From contig NW_027480429.1 of assembly GCF_051401765.1 (NCBI RefSeq), positions 13,148,157 to 13,212,156 of the forward strand: a stretch of DNA of 64,000 bases, in the 5' to 3' direction. Positions 36,165 through 48,600 of this stretch are shown piece after piece. Origin of the DNA: Calliopsis andreniformis. Lineage: Eukaryota; Arthropoda; Insecta; Hymenoptera; Andrenidae. The translations under genes were made by a program, and so were the position numbers. The number at the start of each line of letters is the position of its first letter. Position 1 is the stretch's first letter. The notes under the pieces are model-generated. The model searched no databases and was not told the origin of the DNA. It saw only the letters and a program-made list of their open reading frames with translations.

Positions 36165-38451
36165 CGATATAAATACAACAGCTGTTCCATCGAATAAAAG
36201 GAATAATTGCAAACAGTGTGAAAGTAATGGTCATTTCTACGTTCGGGCAACCTAGCCTTCACTCTACGGCGTTGTTCCACCAGATCGAATAATTAGGGCC
36301 GGAGAAGTCAACGCCAGAAGCATAAAATACAATATAAATACAACAGTTTTTCCATCGTATAAAACGAATAATTGCAACCAGTATGAAACTTATGGTCATT
36401 TCTACTTTCCGAGCAACCTAGGCTTCACCCTAGGGCTTTGCTCCAACAGATTGAATAGTTAGGGCCTTAGAAGTTAACGCCCGAAGCATAAAATACAAAA
36501 TAAATAGTACGGTTTTTCCATTGTATAAAACGAATAATTGCTACGAGTGTAAAAGCTATGGTCATTTCTACGTTCAGGGCAACCTAGGGCTGACCCTAGG
36601 GCGTTGTTCCACCAGATCCAATAGTTAGGGCATAAGAAGTGAACGCCAGACGCATAAAATGCAATAAAAATACAACAGTTTTTCCATCGTATAAAACGAT
36701 TAATTGCAAACAGTGTGAAAGTAATGGTCATTTCTACGTTCCGGGCAACCTAGGCTTCACTATACGGCGTTGTTCCACTAGATCGAATAGCTAGGGCCTA
36801 AGAAGTCAACGCCAGAACCATAAAAGACGATATAAATACAACAGCTTTTCCATCGTATAAATGGAATAATTGCAAACAGTGTGAAAGTTATGGACATTTC
36901 TACGTTCCGGGCAACCTAGGCTTCACCCTAGGGCGTTGCTCCAACAGATTGAATAGCTAGGGCCTTAGAAGTCAATGCCCGAAGCATAAAATGCAATAAA
37001 AATACAACAGTTTTTCCATCGTATAGCAGGAATAATTTGCAACCAGTGTGATAGTAGTGGTCATTTCTACGTTCCGGGCAACCTAGGCTTCACTCCAGGG
37101 CGGTGCTCCACCAGATCGAATAGTTACGGCCTAAGAAGTCAACGCCAGAAGCACAAAATACGATAAAGATGCAACAGCTTTTCCATCGTATAAAACGAAT
37201 AATTGCAACCAGTGTGAAAGTTATGGTCATTTCTACATTCCGAGCAACCTAGGCTTCACTCTAGGGCGTTGCTCCACCAGACCGAATAGCTAGGTCCTTA
37301 GAAGTCAACGGCAGAAGCATAAAATACGATATAAATACAACAGCTTTTCCATCGTATAAAACAAATAATTGCAACCAGTGTGAAAGTTATGGTCATTTCT
37401 ACGTTCCGGCCAACCTAGGCTTCACTGTCGGGCGTTGCTCCACCAGATCGAAATGTTAGGGCCTAAGAAGTCTAAGCCCGAAGCATAAAATACGATATAA
37501 ATACAACAGCATTTCCATCGTATAAAACAAATAATTGCAACCAGTGTGAAAGTTATGGTCATTTCTACGTTCGGGGCAACGTAGGCTTCACCCTAGGCCG
37601 TTGTACCTCCAGATCGAATAGTTAGGGCCTAAGAAGTGAAAGCCAGAAGCATAAAATGCAATAAAAATTCAACAGTTTTTCCATCGTGTAACAGGAGTAA
37701 TTGCAACCAGTGTGAATGAAATGGTCATTTCTAGGTTCCGGGCAACCTAGGCTTCACTCTAGGGCGTTGCTCCACTAGATCGAAAAGCTAGGGCCTTAGA
37801 AGTCAACGCCAGAAGCATAAAATACAATATAAATACAACAGTTTTTCCACCGTATAAAACGAATAATTGCAACCAGTATGAAACTTATCGTCATTTCTAC
37901 TTTCCGAGCAACCTAGGCTTCACCCTAGGGCGTTGCTCCACCAGATCGTATAGTTAGGGCCTTAGAAGTCAACGCCCGAAGCATAAAATACAAAATAAAT
38001 AAAACAGTTTTTCCATCGTAAAAAACGAATAATTGCTACCAGTGTGAAAGTTATGGTCATTTCTACGTTCCGCGCAACCTGGGCTTTACCCTAGGGCGTT
38101 GTTCCACCAGATCGAAGAGTTAGGGCCTTAGAAGTCAACGTCAGAAGCATAAAATATAATAAAAATACAACAGTTTTTCCATCGTATAGCATGAATAATT
38201 GCAACCAGAGTGAAAGTAATGGTCATTTCTACGTTTCGGGCAACCTAGGCTTCACTCTAGGTCTTTGCTCCAAAAGATCGAATAGCTAGGGCCTTAGAAG
38301 TCAATTGCCGAAGCATAAAATACAATAAAGATACAACAGTTTTGCCATCGTATAACAGGAACAATTGCAACCAGTGTGAAAGTGATGGTCATTTCTACGT
38401 TCCGGGCAACCTAGACTTCACTCAAGGGCGTTTCTCCACCAGATCGAATCG
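36165..38451. repeat. Duplicated block 5, copy 1 (full-length form)
   Basis: It corresponds to 44,460-46,246, but the offset steps from 8,295 bp to 7,962 bp and then 7,796 bp. Copy 2 therefore lacks two monomers and then one more. Shared marks include the CTACGTTCGGGCAACCTAGCC unit with a one-base deletion, GGGCCGGAGAAG, ACGTTCAGGGCAACC, ACGTTCGGGGCAACGTAGG and GTAAAAAACG. One unit near 37,033 has a one-base insertion (AATAATTTGCAACC). The match ends in CCAGATCGAAT. Confidence 0.85.
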
Positions 38452-39080
38452 TTAGGGCCTTAGAAGTCAACGCCCGAAGCATAAAATACAAAATAAATAG
38501 AACAGTTTTTCCATTGTATAAAACGAATAATTGCAACCAGTGTGAAAGTTATGGTCATTTCTACGATCCGAGCTGCCTAGGCTTCACTCTAGGGCGTTGC
38601 TCCACCACATTGAATAGCTACGGCCTTAGAAGTCAACGCCAGAAGCGTAAAATACAATATAAATACAACAGCTTTCCATCTTATAAGACGAACGTTTGCA
38701 AATGTTGTGAAAGTAACGGTCATTTCTATGTTCCGGGCAACCTAGGCCTCACTCTAGGGCGTTGCTCCACCAGATCGAATAGTTAGGGCTTAAGAAGTCA
38801 ACGCCAGAAGCATAAGATACAAAAATACAACAGTCTTTCCATCGTATGACAGGAATAACTACAACCAGTGTGAAGGTAGTAGTCATTTCTACGTTCCGGG
38901 CAACCTAGGCTTCACTCTAGGGCGTTGGTCCACCAGATCGAATATTTAGGACCTAAGAAGTCAACGCCAGAAGCATAAAATACAAAATAAATACAACAGT
39001 TTTTCTCTCGTATAAAAAGAATAATTGCAACCAGAGTGAAAGTAATGGTCATTTCTACGTTTCGCGCAACCTAGGCTTCA
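38452..39080. repeat. Monomers with length variants
   Basis: About four satellite units. Two are shortened: near 38,670 ACAGCTTTCC has lost bases from the T tract, and near 38,812 GCATAAGATACAAAAATAC lacks several bases of the AT-rich linker. One unit (near 38,690) reads CGAACGTTTGCAAATGTTG, unusually diverged in an otherwise conserved block. No gene is visible. Confidence 0.75.
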
Positions 39081-40335
39081 CCCTGGGGCGTTGCTCCAAC
39101 AGATTGAATAGTTTGGGCCTTAGAAGTCAATGCCCGAAGCATAAAATGCAATAAAAATACAACAGTTTTTCCATCGTATAACAGGATTAATTGCAACCAG
39201 TTTGAAAGTGATGGTCATTTCTACGTTCCGGGCAACCTAGGCTTCACTCTAGGGCGTTGCTCCACTAGATCGAAAAGCTAGGGCCTTAGAAGTCAACGCC
39301 AGAAGCATAAAATACAATATAAATACAACAGTTTTTCCACCGTATAAAACGAATAATTGCAACCAGTATGAAACTTATCGTCATTTCTACTTTCCGAGCA
39401 ACCTAGGCTTCACCCTAGGGCGTTGCTCCAACAGATTGAATAGTTAGGGACTTGGAAGTCAACGCCCCAACCATAAAATGCAAAAAAAATACAACAGCGT
39501 TTCCATCATATAACAGGAATAATTGCAACCAGTTTGAAAGTGATGGTCATTTCTACGTTCCGAGCACTCTAGGCGTCACTCTAGGGCGTTGCTCCACCAG
39601 ATCGAATAGTTACGGCCTTAGAAGTCAACGCCAGAAGCATAAAATACGATATAAATACAACAGCTTTTCCATCGTATAAAACGAATAATTGCTACCAGTG
39701 TGAAAGTTATGGTCATTTCTACTTTCCGGGCAACTTAGGCTTCACCCTAGGGCGTTGTTCCACCTGATGGAATAGTTAGGGCCCAAGAAGTCAACGTCAG
39801 AAGCATAGAATACGATATAAATACAACTGCTTTTCCATGGTATAAAACGTATAATTGCAACCAGTTTGAAAGTGACGGTCATTTCTACGTACCAGGCAAC
39901 CTAGGCTTCACTATAGGGCGTGGCTCCACCAGGTCAAACAGTTAGGGCCTTAGAAGCCAACGCCCGAAGCATTAAATACAAAATAAATAGAACAGTTTTT
40001 CCATTGTATAAAACGAATAATTGCTACCAGTGTAAAAGTTATGGTCATTTCTACGTTCTGGGCGACATAGGCTTCACCCTAGGCCGTTGTTACACCAGAT
40101 CGAATAGCTAGGGACTTATAATTCATCGCTAAAAGCATAAAATACAATTAAAATACAACAGTTTTTCCATCGTATAACAGGAATAATTGCAACCAGTGTG
40201 AAAGTAATGGTCATTTCTACGTTCCGAGCACCCTAGGCGTCACTCTAGGGCGTTGCTCCAGCAGATCGAATAGTTACGGCCTTAGAAGTCAACGCCAGAA
40301 GCATAAAATACGATATAAATACAACAGCTTTTCCA
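39081..40335. repeat. Segment with two partial copies downstream
   Basis: About 39,081-39,460 matches about 40,574-40,953 at an offset of 1,493 bp (9 monomers minus one), with ATTGAATAGTTTGGGCC and CGAAAAGCTAGG as markers. About 39,460-40,335 matches about 43,609-44,480 at an offset of 4,149 bp (25 monomers minus one), with CGTGGCTCCACCAGGTC and the GACTTATAATTCATCGC unit as markers. The two offsets meet within one monomer, so this segment served as template or target for two independent exchanges. Confidence 0.85.
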
Positions 40336-43300
40336 TTGTATAAAACGAATAATTGCTACCAGTGTAAAAGTTATGTTCATTTCTACGTTCCGGGCAACCT
40401 AGGCTTCACCCTAGGGCGTTGTTCCACCAGATCGAATAGTTCGGGCCTAAGAAGTGATCGCCAGATGCATAAAATACATATAAATACAACAGTTTTTCCA
40501 TCATATAAAACGAATAATTGCCACCAGTATGAAAGCTATGGTCAGTTCTACTTTCCGGGCAACCTAGGCTTCACCCTAGGGCGTTGCTCCAACAGATTGA
40601 ATAGTTTGGGCCTTAGAAGTCAATGCCCGAAGCATAAAATGCAATAAAAATACAACAGTTTTTCCATCGTATAACAGGATTAATTGCAACCAGTTTGAAA
40701 GTGATGGTCATTTCTACGTTCCGGGCAACCTAGGCTTCACTCTAGGGCGTTGCTCCACTAGATCGAAAAGCTAGGGCCTTAGAAGTCAACGCCAGAAGCA
40801 TAAAATACAATATAAATACAACAGTTTTTCCACCGTATAAAACGAATAATTGCAACCAGTATGAAACTTAACGTCATTTCTACTTTCCGAGCAACCTAGG
40901 CTTCACCCTAGGGCGTTGCTCCAACAGATTGAATAGTTAGGGACTTGGAAGTCAGCGCCCGAACCATAAAATGCAAAAAAAATACAACAGTGTTTCCATC
41001 ATATAACAGGAGTGATTGCAACCAGTTTGAAAGTGATGGCCAATTCTACGTTGCGGGCAACCTAGGTTTCACTCCAGGGCGTTGCTCTACCAGACCGAAT
41101 AGTTACGGCCCAAGAAGTCAACGCCAGAAACATAAAATACGATATAAATGCAACAGCTTTTGCATCGTATAAAACGAGTAATTGCAACCAGTATGAAACT
41201 TATGGTCATTTCTACTTTCCGAGCAAGCTAGGCTTCACCCTAGGGCGTTGCTGCAACAGATTGAATAGTCAGGGCCTTAGAAGTCAACGCCCGAAGCATA
41301 AAATGCAGCAAAAATACAACAGTGTTTCCATCATATAACAGGAATAATTGCAACCAGTTTGAAAGTGATGGCCAATTCTACGTTCCGGGCAACCTAGGCT
41401 TCGCTCTAGGGCGTTGCTCCACCAGATCGAAAAGATAGTGCCTTAGAAGTCAACGCCAGAAGCATAAAATGCGATATAAATACAACAGTTTTTCCATCGT
41501 ATAAAACGAATAATTGCATCCAGTATGAAACTTATGGTCATTTCTACTTTCCGAGCAACCTAGGCTACACCCTAGGGCGTTGCTCCAACAGATTGAATAG
41601 TTAGGGCCTTAGAAGTCAACGCCCGAAGCATAAAATGCAATAAAAATACAACTGTGTTTCCATCATATAACAGGAGTAATTGCAACCAGTTTGAAAGTGA
41701 TGGCCAATTCTACGTTCCGGGCAACCTAAGTTTTACACCAGGGCGTTGCTCCTCCAGACCGAATAGTTACGGCCTAAGAAGTCAACGCCAGAAGCATAAA
41801 ATACGATATAAATACAACAGCTTTTCCATCGTATAAAACGAATAATTGCAACCAGTATGAAACTTATGGTCATCTCTACTTTCCAAGCAAGCTAGGCTTC
41901 ACCCTAGGGCGTTGGTCCAACAGATTGAATAGTTAGGGCCTTTGAAGTCAACGCACGAAGCATAAAATGCAATAAAAATACAACAGTGTATCCATCATAT
42001 AACAGGAATAATTGCAACCAGTTTGAAAGTGATGGCCAATTCTACGTTCCGGGCAACCTAGGCCTCACTCTAGGGCGTTGCTCCACCAGATCGAATAGTT
42101 GGTGCCTTAGAAGTCAACGCCAGAAGCATAAAATACAATATAAATACAACAGTTTTTGCATCGTATAAAACGAATAATTGCAACCAGTTTGAAAGTGATG
42201 GTCATTTCTGCTTTCCGGGCAACCTAGGCTTCACTCTAGGGCGTTGCTCCACCAGATCGAATAGTTAGTGCCTTAGAAGTCAACGCCAGAAGCATAAAAT
42301 ACAATATAAATACAACAGTTTTTCCATCGTATAAAACGAATAATTGCAACCAGTATGAAACTTATGGACATTTCTACTTTCCGAGCAACCTAGGCTTCAC
42401 CCTAGGGTGTTGCTCCAACAGATTGAATAGTTAGGGCCTTAGAAGTCAACGCCCGAACCATAAAATGCAAAAAAAATACAACAGTGTTTCCATCATATAT
42501 CAGGAATAATTGCAACCAGTTTGAAAGTGATGGCCAATTCTACGTTCCGGGCAACCTAGGTTTCACTCCAGGGCGTTGCTCCACCAGACCGAATAGTTAC
42601 GGCCTAAGAAGTCAACGCCAGAAGCATAAAATACGATATAAATACAACAGTTTTTCCATCGTATAAAACGAATAATTGCAACCAGTATGAAACTTATGGT
42701 CATTTCTACTTTCCGAGCTACATTGGCTTCACCCTAGGGCGTTGCTCCAACAAATTGAATAGTTAGGGCCTTAGAAGTCAACGCCCGAAGCATAAAATGC
42801 AGTTAAAATACAACAGTGTTTCCATCATATAACAGGAATAATTGCAACCAGTTTGAAAGTGATGGCCAATTCTACGTTCCGGGCAACCTAGGCTTCACTC
42901 TAGGGCGTTGCTCCACCAGATGGAATAGTTAGTGCCTTAGAAGTCAACGACAGAAGCATAACATACAATATAAATACAACAGTTTTTCCACCGTATAAAA
43001 CGAATAATTGCAACCAGTTTGAAAGTGATGGCCAATTCTACCTTCCGGGCAACCTAGGCTTCACTCTACGGCGTTGCTCCACTAGATCGAACAGCTAGGG
43101 CCTTAGAAGTCAACGCCAGAAGTATAAAATACAATATAAATACAACAGTTTTTCCATCGTATAAAACGAATAATTGCAACCAGTATGAAACTTATGGTCA
43201 TTTCTACTTTCAGAGCATCCTAGGCTTCACCCTAGGGCGTTGCTCCAACGGATTGAATAGTTAGGGCCCTAGAAGTCAACGCCCGAAACATAAAATGCAA

Positions 43301-43608
43301 AAAAAATACAACAGAGTTTCCATCATATAACAGGAATAATTACAACCAGTTTGACAGTGATGGCCAATTCTACGTTCCGGGCAACCTAGGTTTCACTCCA
43401 GGGCATTGCTCCACCAGACCGAATAGTTACGGCCCAAGAAGTCAACGCCAGAAGCATAAAATACGATATAAATGCAACAGCTTTTCCATCGTATAAAACG
43501 AGTAATTGCAACCAGTATGAAACTTATGGTCATTTCTACTTTCCGAGCAAGCTAGGCTTCACTCTAGGGCGTTGCTCCAACGGATTGAATAGTTAGGGCC
43601 TTAGAAGT
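40336..43608. repeat. A/B dimer domain (332 bp periodicity)
   Basis: Most of this stretch alternates two monomer types. Type A has CCAGTATGAAACTTATGG, CTACTTTCCGAGCAACC, CCAACAGATTGAATAG and CGCCCGAACCATAAAATG followed by A8. Type B has CCATCATATAACAGG, CCAGTTTGAAAGTGATGGCC, TACGTTCCGGGC and GTGCCTTAGAAG. Alternation is visible from about 40,840 to 43,600. It is broken near 42,170 and 42,990, where a B-like unit with CGTATAAAACG ends replaces an A unit. Similar dimers lie at 6.45-7.8, 11.4-12.9, 14.4-15.9 and 20.4-21.7 kb. Confidence 0.88.
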
Positions 43609-44480
43609 CAACGCCCGAACCACAAAATGCAAAAAAAATACAACAGTGTTTCCATCATATAACAGGAATAATTGCAACCTGTTTGAAAGTGATGGTCATT
43701 TCTACGTTCCGAGCACCCTAGGCGTCACTCTAGGGCGTTGCTCCACCAGATCGAATAGTTACGGCCTTAGAAGTCAACGCCAGAAGCATAAAATACGATA
43801 TAAATACAACAGCTTTTCCATCGTATAAAACGAATAATTGCTACCAGTGTGAAAGTTATGGTCATTTCTACTTTCCGGGCAACTTAGGCTTCACCCTAGG
43901 GCGTTGTTCCACCTGATGGAATAGTTAGGGCCCAAGAAGTCAACGTCAGAAGCATAGAATACGATATAAATACACCTGCTTTTCCATCGTATAAAACGTA
44001 TAATTGCAACCAGTTTGAAAGTGACGGTCATTTCTACGTACCAGGCAACCTAGGCTTCACTATAGGGCGTGGCTCCACCAGGTCAAACAGTTAGGGCCCT
44101 AGAAGCCAACGCCCGAAGCATTAAATACAAAATAAATAGAACAGTTTTTCCATTGTATAAAACGAATAATTGCTACCAGTGTAAAAGTTATGGTCATTTC
44201 TACGTTCCGGGCGACATAGGCTTCACCCTAGGCCGTTGTTACACCAGATCGAATAGCTAGGGACTTATAATTCATCGCTAAAAGCATAAAATACAATTGA
44301 AATACAACAGTTTTTCCATCGTATAACAGGAATAATTGCAACCAGTGTGAAAGTAATGGTCATTTCTACGTTCCGAGCACCCTAGGCGTCACTCTAGGGC
44401 GTTGCTCCATCAGATCGAATAGTTACGGTCTTAGAAGTCAACGCCAGAAGCATAAAATACGATATAAATACAATAGCTTT
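43609..44480. repeat. Copy of the 39.46-40.34 kb segment
   Basis: It matches the earlier segment at an offset of 4,149 bp with few changes, including CGTGGCTCCACCAGGTCAAAC near 44,068 and GGACTTATAATTCATCGC near 44,262. It runs into block 5 copy 2 within one unit: near 44,476-44,490 the sequence leaves the 40.3 kb version and continues as the 36.2 kb version. Confidence 0.85.
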
Positions 44481-46246
44481 TCCATCGTATAAAAGGAATA
44501 ATTGCAAACAGTGTGAAAGTAATGGTCATTTCTACGTTCGGGCAACCTAGCCTTCACTCTACGGCGTTGTTCCACCAGATCGAATAATTAGGGCCGGAGA
44601 AGTCAACGCCAGAAGCATAAAATACAATATAAATACAACAGTTTTTCCATCGTATAAAACGAATAATTGCAACCAGTATGAAACTTATGGTCATTTCTAC
44701 TTTCCGAGCAACCTAGGCTTCACCCTAGGGCTTTGCTCCAACAGATTGAATAGTTAGGGCCTTAGAAGTCAACGCCCGAAGCATAAAATACAAAATAAAT
44801 AGAACGGTTTTTCCATTGTATAAAACGAATAATTGCTACGAGTGTAAAAGCTATGGTCATTTCTACGTTCAGGGCAACCTAGGCCTGACCCTAGGGCGTT
44901 GTTCCACCAGATCCAATAGTTAGGGCATAAGAAGTGAACGCCAGGCGCATAAAATGCAATAAAAATACAACAGTTTTTCCATCGTATAAAACGATTAATT
45001 GCAAACAGTGTGAAAGTAATGGTCATTTCTACGTTCCGGGCAACCTAGGCTTCACTATACGGCGTTGTTCCACTAGATCGAATAGCTAGGGCCTAAGAAG
45101 TCAACGCCAGAACCATAAAATACGATATAAATACAACAGCTTTTCCATCGTATAAATGGAATAATTGCAAACAGTGTGAAAGTTATGGTCATTTCTACAT
45201 TCCGAGCAACCTAGGCTTCACTCTAGGGCGTTGCTCCACCAGACCGAATAGCTAGGTCCTTAGAAGTCAACGGCAGAAGCATAAAATACGATATAAATAC
45301 AACAGCTTTTCCATCGTATAAAACAAATAATTGCAACCAGTGTGAAAGTTATGGTCATTTCTACGTTCGGGGCAACGTAGGCTTCACCCTAGGCCGTTGT
45401 ACCTCCAGATCGAATAGTTAGGGCCTAAGAAGTGAAAGCCAGAAGCATAAAATGCAATAAAAATTCAACGGTTTTTCCATCGTGTAACAGGAATAATTGA
45501 AACCAGTGTGAATGTAATGGTCATTTCTAGGTTCCGGGCAACCTAGGTTTCACTCTAGGGCGTTGCTCCTCCAGGTCGAGTAGTTAGGGCCTAAGAAGTC
45601 AACGTCAGAAGCATAAAATACGATATAAATACAACAGCTTTTACATCGTATAAAACGAATAATTGCAACCAGTGTGGAAGTTATGGTCATTTCTACGTTC
45701 CGGGCAACCTAGGCTTCACTCTAGGGCGTTGCTCCACCAGATCGTATAGTTAGGGCCTTAGAAGTCAACGCCCGAAGCATAAAATACAAAATAAATAAAA
45801 CAGTTTTTCCATCGTAAAAAACGAATAATTGCTACCAGTGTGAAAGTTATGGTCATTTCTACGTTCCGCGCAACCTGTGCTTTACCCTAGGGCGTTGTTC
45901 CACCAGATCGAAGAGTTAGGGCCTTAGAAGTCAACGTCAGAAGCATAAAATATAATAAAAATACAACAGTTTTTCCATCGTATAGCATGAATAATTGCAA
46001 CCAGAGTGAAAGTAATGGTCATTTCTACGTTTCGGGCAACCTAGGCTTCACTCTAGGTCTTTGCTCCAAAAGATCGAATAGCTAGGGCCTTAGAAGTCAA
46101 TTGCCGAAGCATAAAATACAATAAAGATACAACAGTTTTGCCATCGTATAACAGGAACAATTGCAACCAGTGTGAAAGTGATGGTCATTTCTACGTTCCG
46201 GGCAACATAGACTTCACTCAAGGGCGTTTCTCCACCAGATCGAATA
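44460..46246. repeat. Duplicated block 5, copy 2 (three monomers shorter)
   Basis: This is the copy of 36,165-38,451. At about 45,172-45,189 (CAGTGTGAAAGTTATGG) it jumps from the 36.89 kb unit to the 37.21 kb unit, losing two monomers. Between about 45,340 and 45,361 it jumps again, losing the unit that contains CGGCCAACCTAGG and CACTGTCGGGCG. Both jumps keep the 166 bp phase, as expected of homologous exchange between neighbouring monomers. Confidence 0.85.
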
Positions 46247-48600
46247 GTTAGGTCCTTAGAAGTAAACGCCAGAAGCATAAAATACGATATAAATACAACA
46301 GCGTTTCCATCGTATAAAACGAATAATTGCAACCAGTGTGAAAGTTATGGTCATTTCTACATTCCGAGCTACCCAGGATCCACTCTACGGCGTTGCTCCA
46401 CCAGGTCGAATAGTTAGGTCCTTAGAAGTAAACGCCAGAAGCATAAAATACGATATAAATACAACAGCGTTTGCATCGTATAAAACGAATATTTGCAGCC
46501 AGTGTGAATGTTATGGTTATTTCTACATTCCGAGCAACCTAGGATTCACTCTAGGGCGTTGCTCCACCAGATCGAATAGTTAGGTCTTTAGAAGTAAACG
46601 CCAGAAGCATAAAATACGATATAAATACAACAGCGTTTCCATCGTATAAAACGAATAATTGCAGCCAGTGTGAAAGTTATGGTCATTTCTACATTCCGAG
46701 CAACCTAGGATTCACTCTAGGGTGTTGCTCCACCAGATCGAATAGTTAGGTCTTTAGAAGTAAACGCCTGAAGCATAAAATACGATATAAATACAACAGC
46801 TTTTCCATCGTATAAAAGGTATAATTGCAAACAGTGTGAAGGTAATGGTCATTTCTACGTTCCGGGCAAGCTAGGCTTCACCCTATGCCGTTGTTCCACC
46901 AGATCGTATAGTTAGGGCCTAAGAAGTGAACGCCAGAAGCATAAAATGCATTAAAAATACAACAGTTTTTCCAATGTGTAACAGGATTAATTGCAACCAG
47001 TTTGAAAGTGATGGTCATTTCTCCTTTCCGGGCAACCTAGGCTTCACTCTAGGGCGTGGCTCCGCAAGATCGAATGGTTAGTGCCTTAGAAGTCAACGCC
47101 AGAAGCATAAAATACAATATAAATACAACAGCTTTTCCATCGTATAAAACGAATAATTGCAACCAGTATGAAACTTATGGACATTTCTACTTTCCGAGCA
47201 ACCTAGGCTTCACCCTTGGGCGTTGCTCCAACAGATTGAATAGTTAGTGCCTTAGAAGTCAAAGACAGAAGCATAAAATACGATATAAATACAACAGCGT
47301 TTGCATCGTATAAAACGAATAATTGCAACCAGTCTGAAAGTTATGGTCATTTCTACATTCCGAGCAACCCAGGATCCACTCTAGGGCGATGCTCCACCAG
47401 ATCGGATAGTTAGGTCCTTAGAAGTAAACGCCAGAAGCATAAAATACGATATAAATACAACAGCGTTTGCATCGTATAAAACGAATAATTGCAACCAGTG
47501 TGAACGTTATGGTCATTTCTACATTCCGAGCCACCTAGGATCCACACTAGGGCGTTGCTCCACCAGATCGAATAGTTAGGTCCTTAGAAGTAAACGCCAG
47601 AAGCATAAAATACGATATAAATACAACAGCGTTTGCATCGTATAAAACGAATAATTGCAACCAGTGTGAACGTTATGGTCATTTCTACATTCCGAGCCAC
47701 CTAGGTTCCACACTAGGGCGTTGCTCCACCAGATCGAATAGTTAGGTCCTTAGAAGTAAACGCCAGAAGCATAAAATACGATATAAATACAACAGCGTTT
47801 CCATCGTATAAAACGAATAATTGCAACCAGTGTGAAAGTTATGGTCATTTCTACATTCCGAGCTACCCAGGATCCACTCTAGGGCGTTGCTCCACCAGAT
47901 CGAATAGTTAGGTCCTTAGAAGTAAACGCCAGAAGCATAAAATACGATGTAAATACAACAGCGTTTGCATCGTCTAAAACGAATATTTGCAGCCAGTGTG
48001 AAAGTTATGGTCATTTCTACATTCCGAGCAACCTAGGATTCACTCTAGGCCGTTGCTCCACCAGATCGAATAGTTAGGTCTTTAGAAGTAAACGCCTGAA
48101 GCATAAAATACGATATAAATACAACAGCTTTTCCATCGTATAAAAGGAATAATTGCAAACAGTGTGAAGGTAATGGTCATTTCTACGTTCCGGGCAAGCT
48201 AGGCTTCACCCTATGCCGTTGTTCCACCAGATCGTATAGTTAGGGCCTAAGAAGTGAACGCCAGAAGCATAAAATGCAATAAAAATACAACAGTTTTTCC
48301 AATGTATAACAGGATTAATTGCAACCAGTTTGAAAGTGATGGTGATTTCTCCTTTCCGGGCAACCTAGGCTTCACTCTAGGGCGTGGCTCCACCAGATCG
48401 AATGGTTAGTGCCTTAGAAGTCAACGCCAGAAGCATAAAATACGATATAAATACAACAGCGTTTGCATCGTATAAAACGAATAATTGCAAGAAGTGTGAA
48501 AGTTATGGTCATTTCTACATTCCGAGCAACCTAGGATCCACTCTAGGGCGTTGCTCCACCAGATCGAATAGTTAGGTCCTTAGAAGTCAACGCCCGAACC
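46247..48600. repeat. Locally homogenised type C subfamily with GGATCC sites
   Basis: About fourteen units, many of one type, characterised by GCGTTTGCATCG or GCGTTTCCATCG, TACATTCCGAGC, CTAGGATCCAC or CTAGGATTCAC, and AGGTCCTTAGAAGTAAACG. GGATCC occurs at 46,376, 47,372, 47,538, 47,870 and 48,534; the spacings (996, 166, 332 and 664 bp) are exact multiples of 166. About 46.75-47.09 kb and 48.08-48.42 kb hold the same three-unit insert (ATAAAAGG unit, CTATGCCGTTG unit, GGGCGTGGCTCC unit), so the cluster is itself duplicated in part. The same unit type is scattered singly at 8,037, 13,019, 16,009 and 21,983. Confidence 0.88.

Noticed and set aside
40336..40647. Longest open frame (103 codons, + strand) and many 60-94 codon frames on both strands
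   Set aside because: They are the same monomer read through one or two units. The same peptides recur dozens of times with frame changes, since 166 is not a multiple of 3. Substitutions and one-base indels show no codon-position bias that I can see, and no start context is distinctive.
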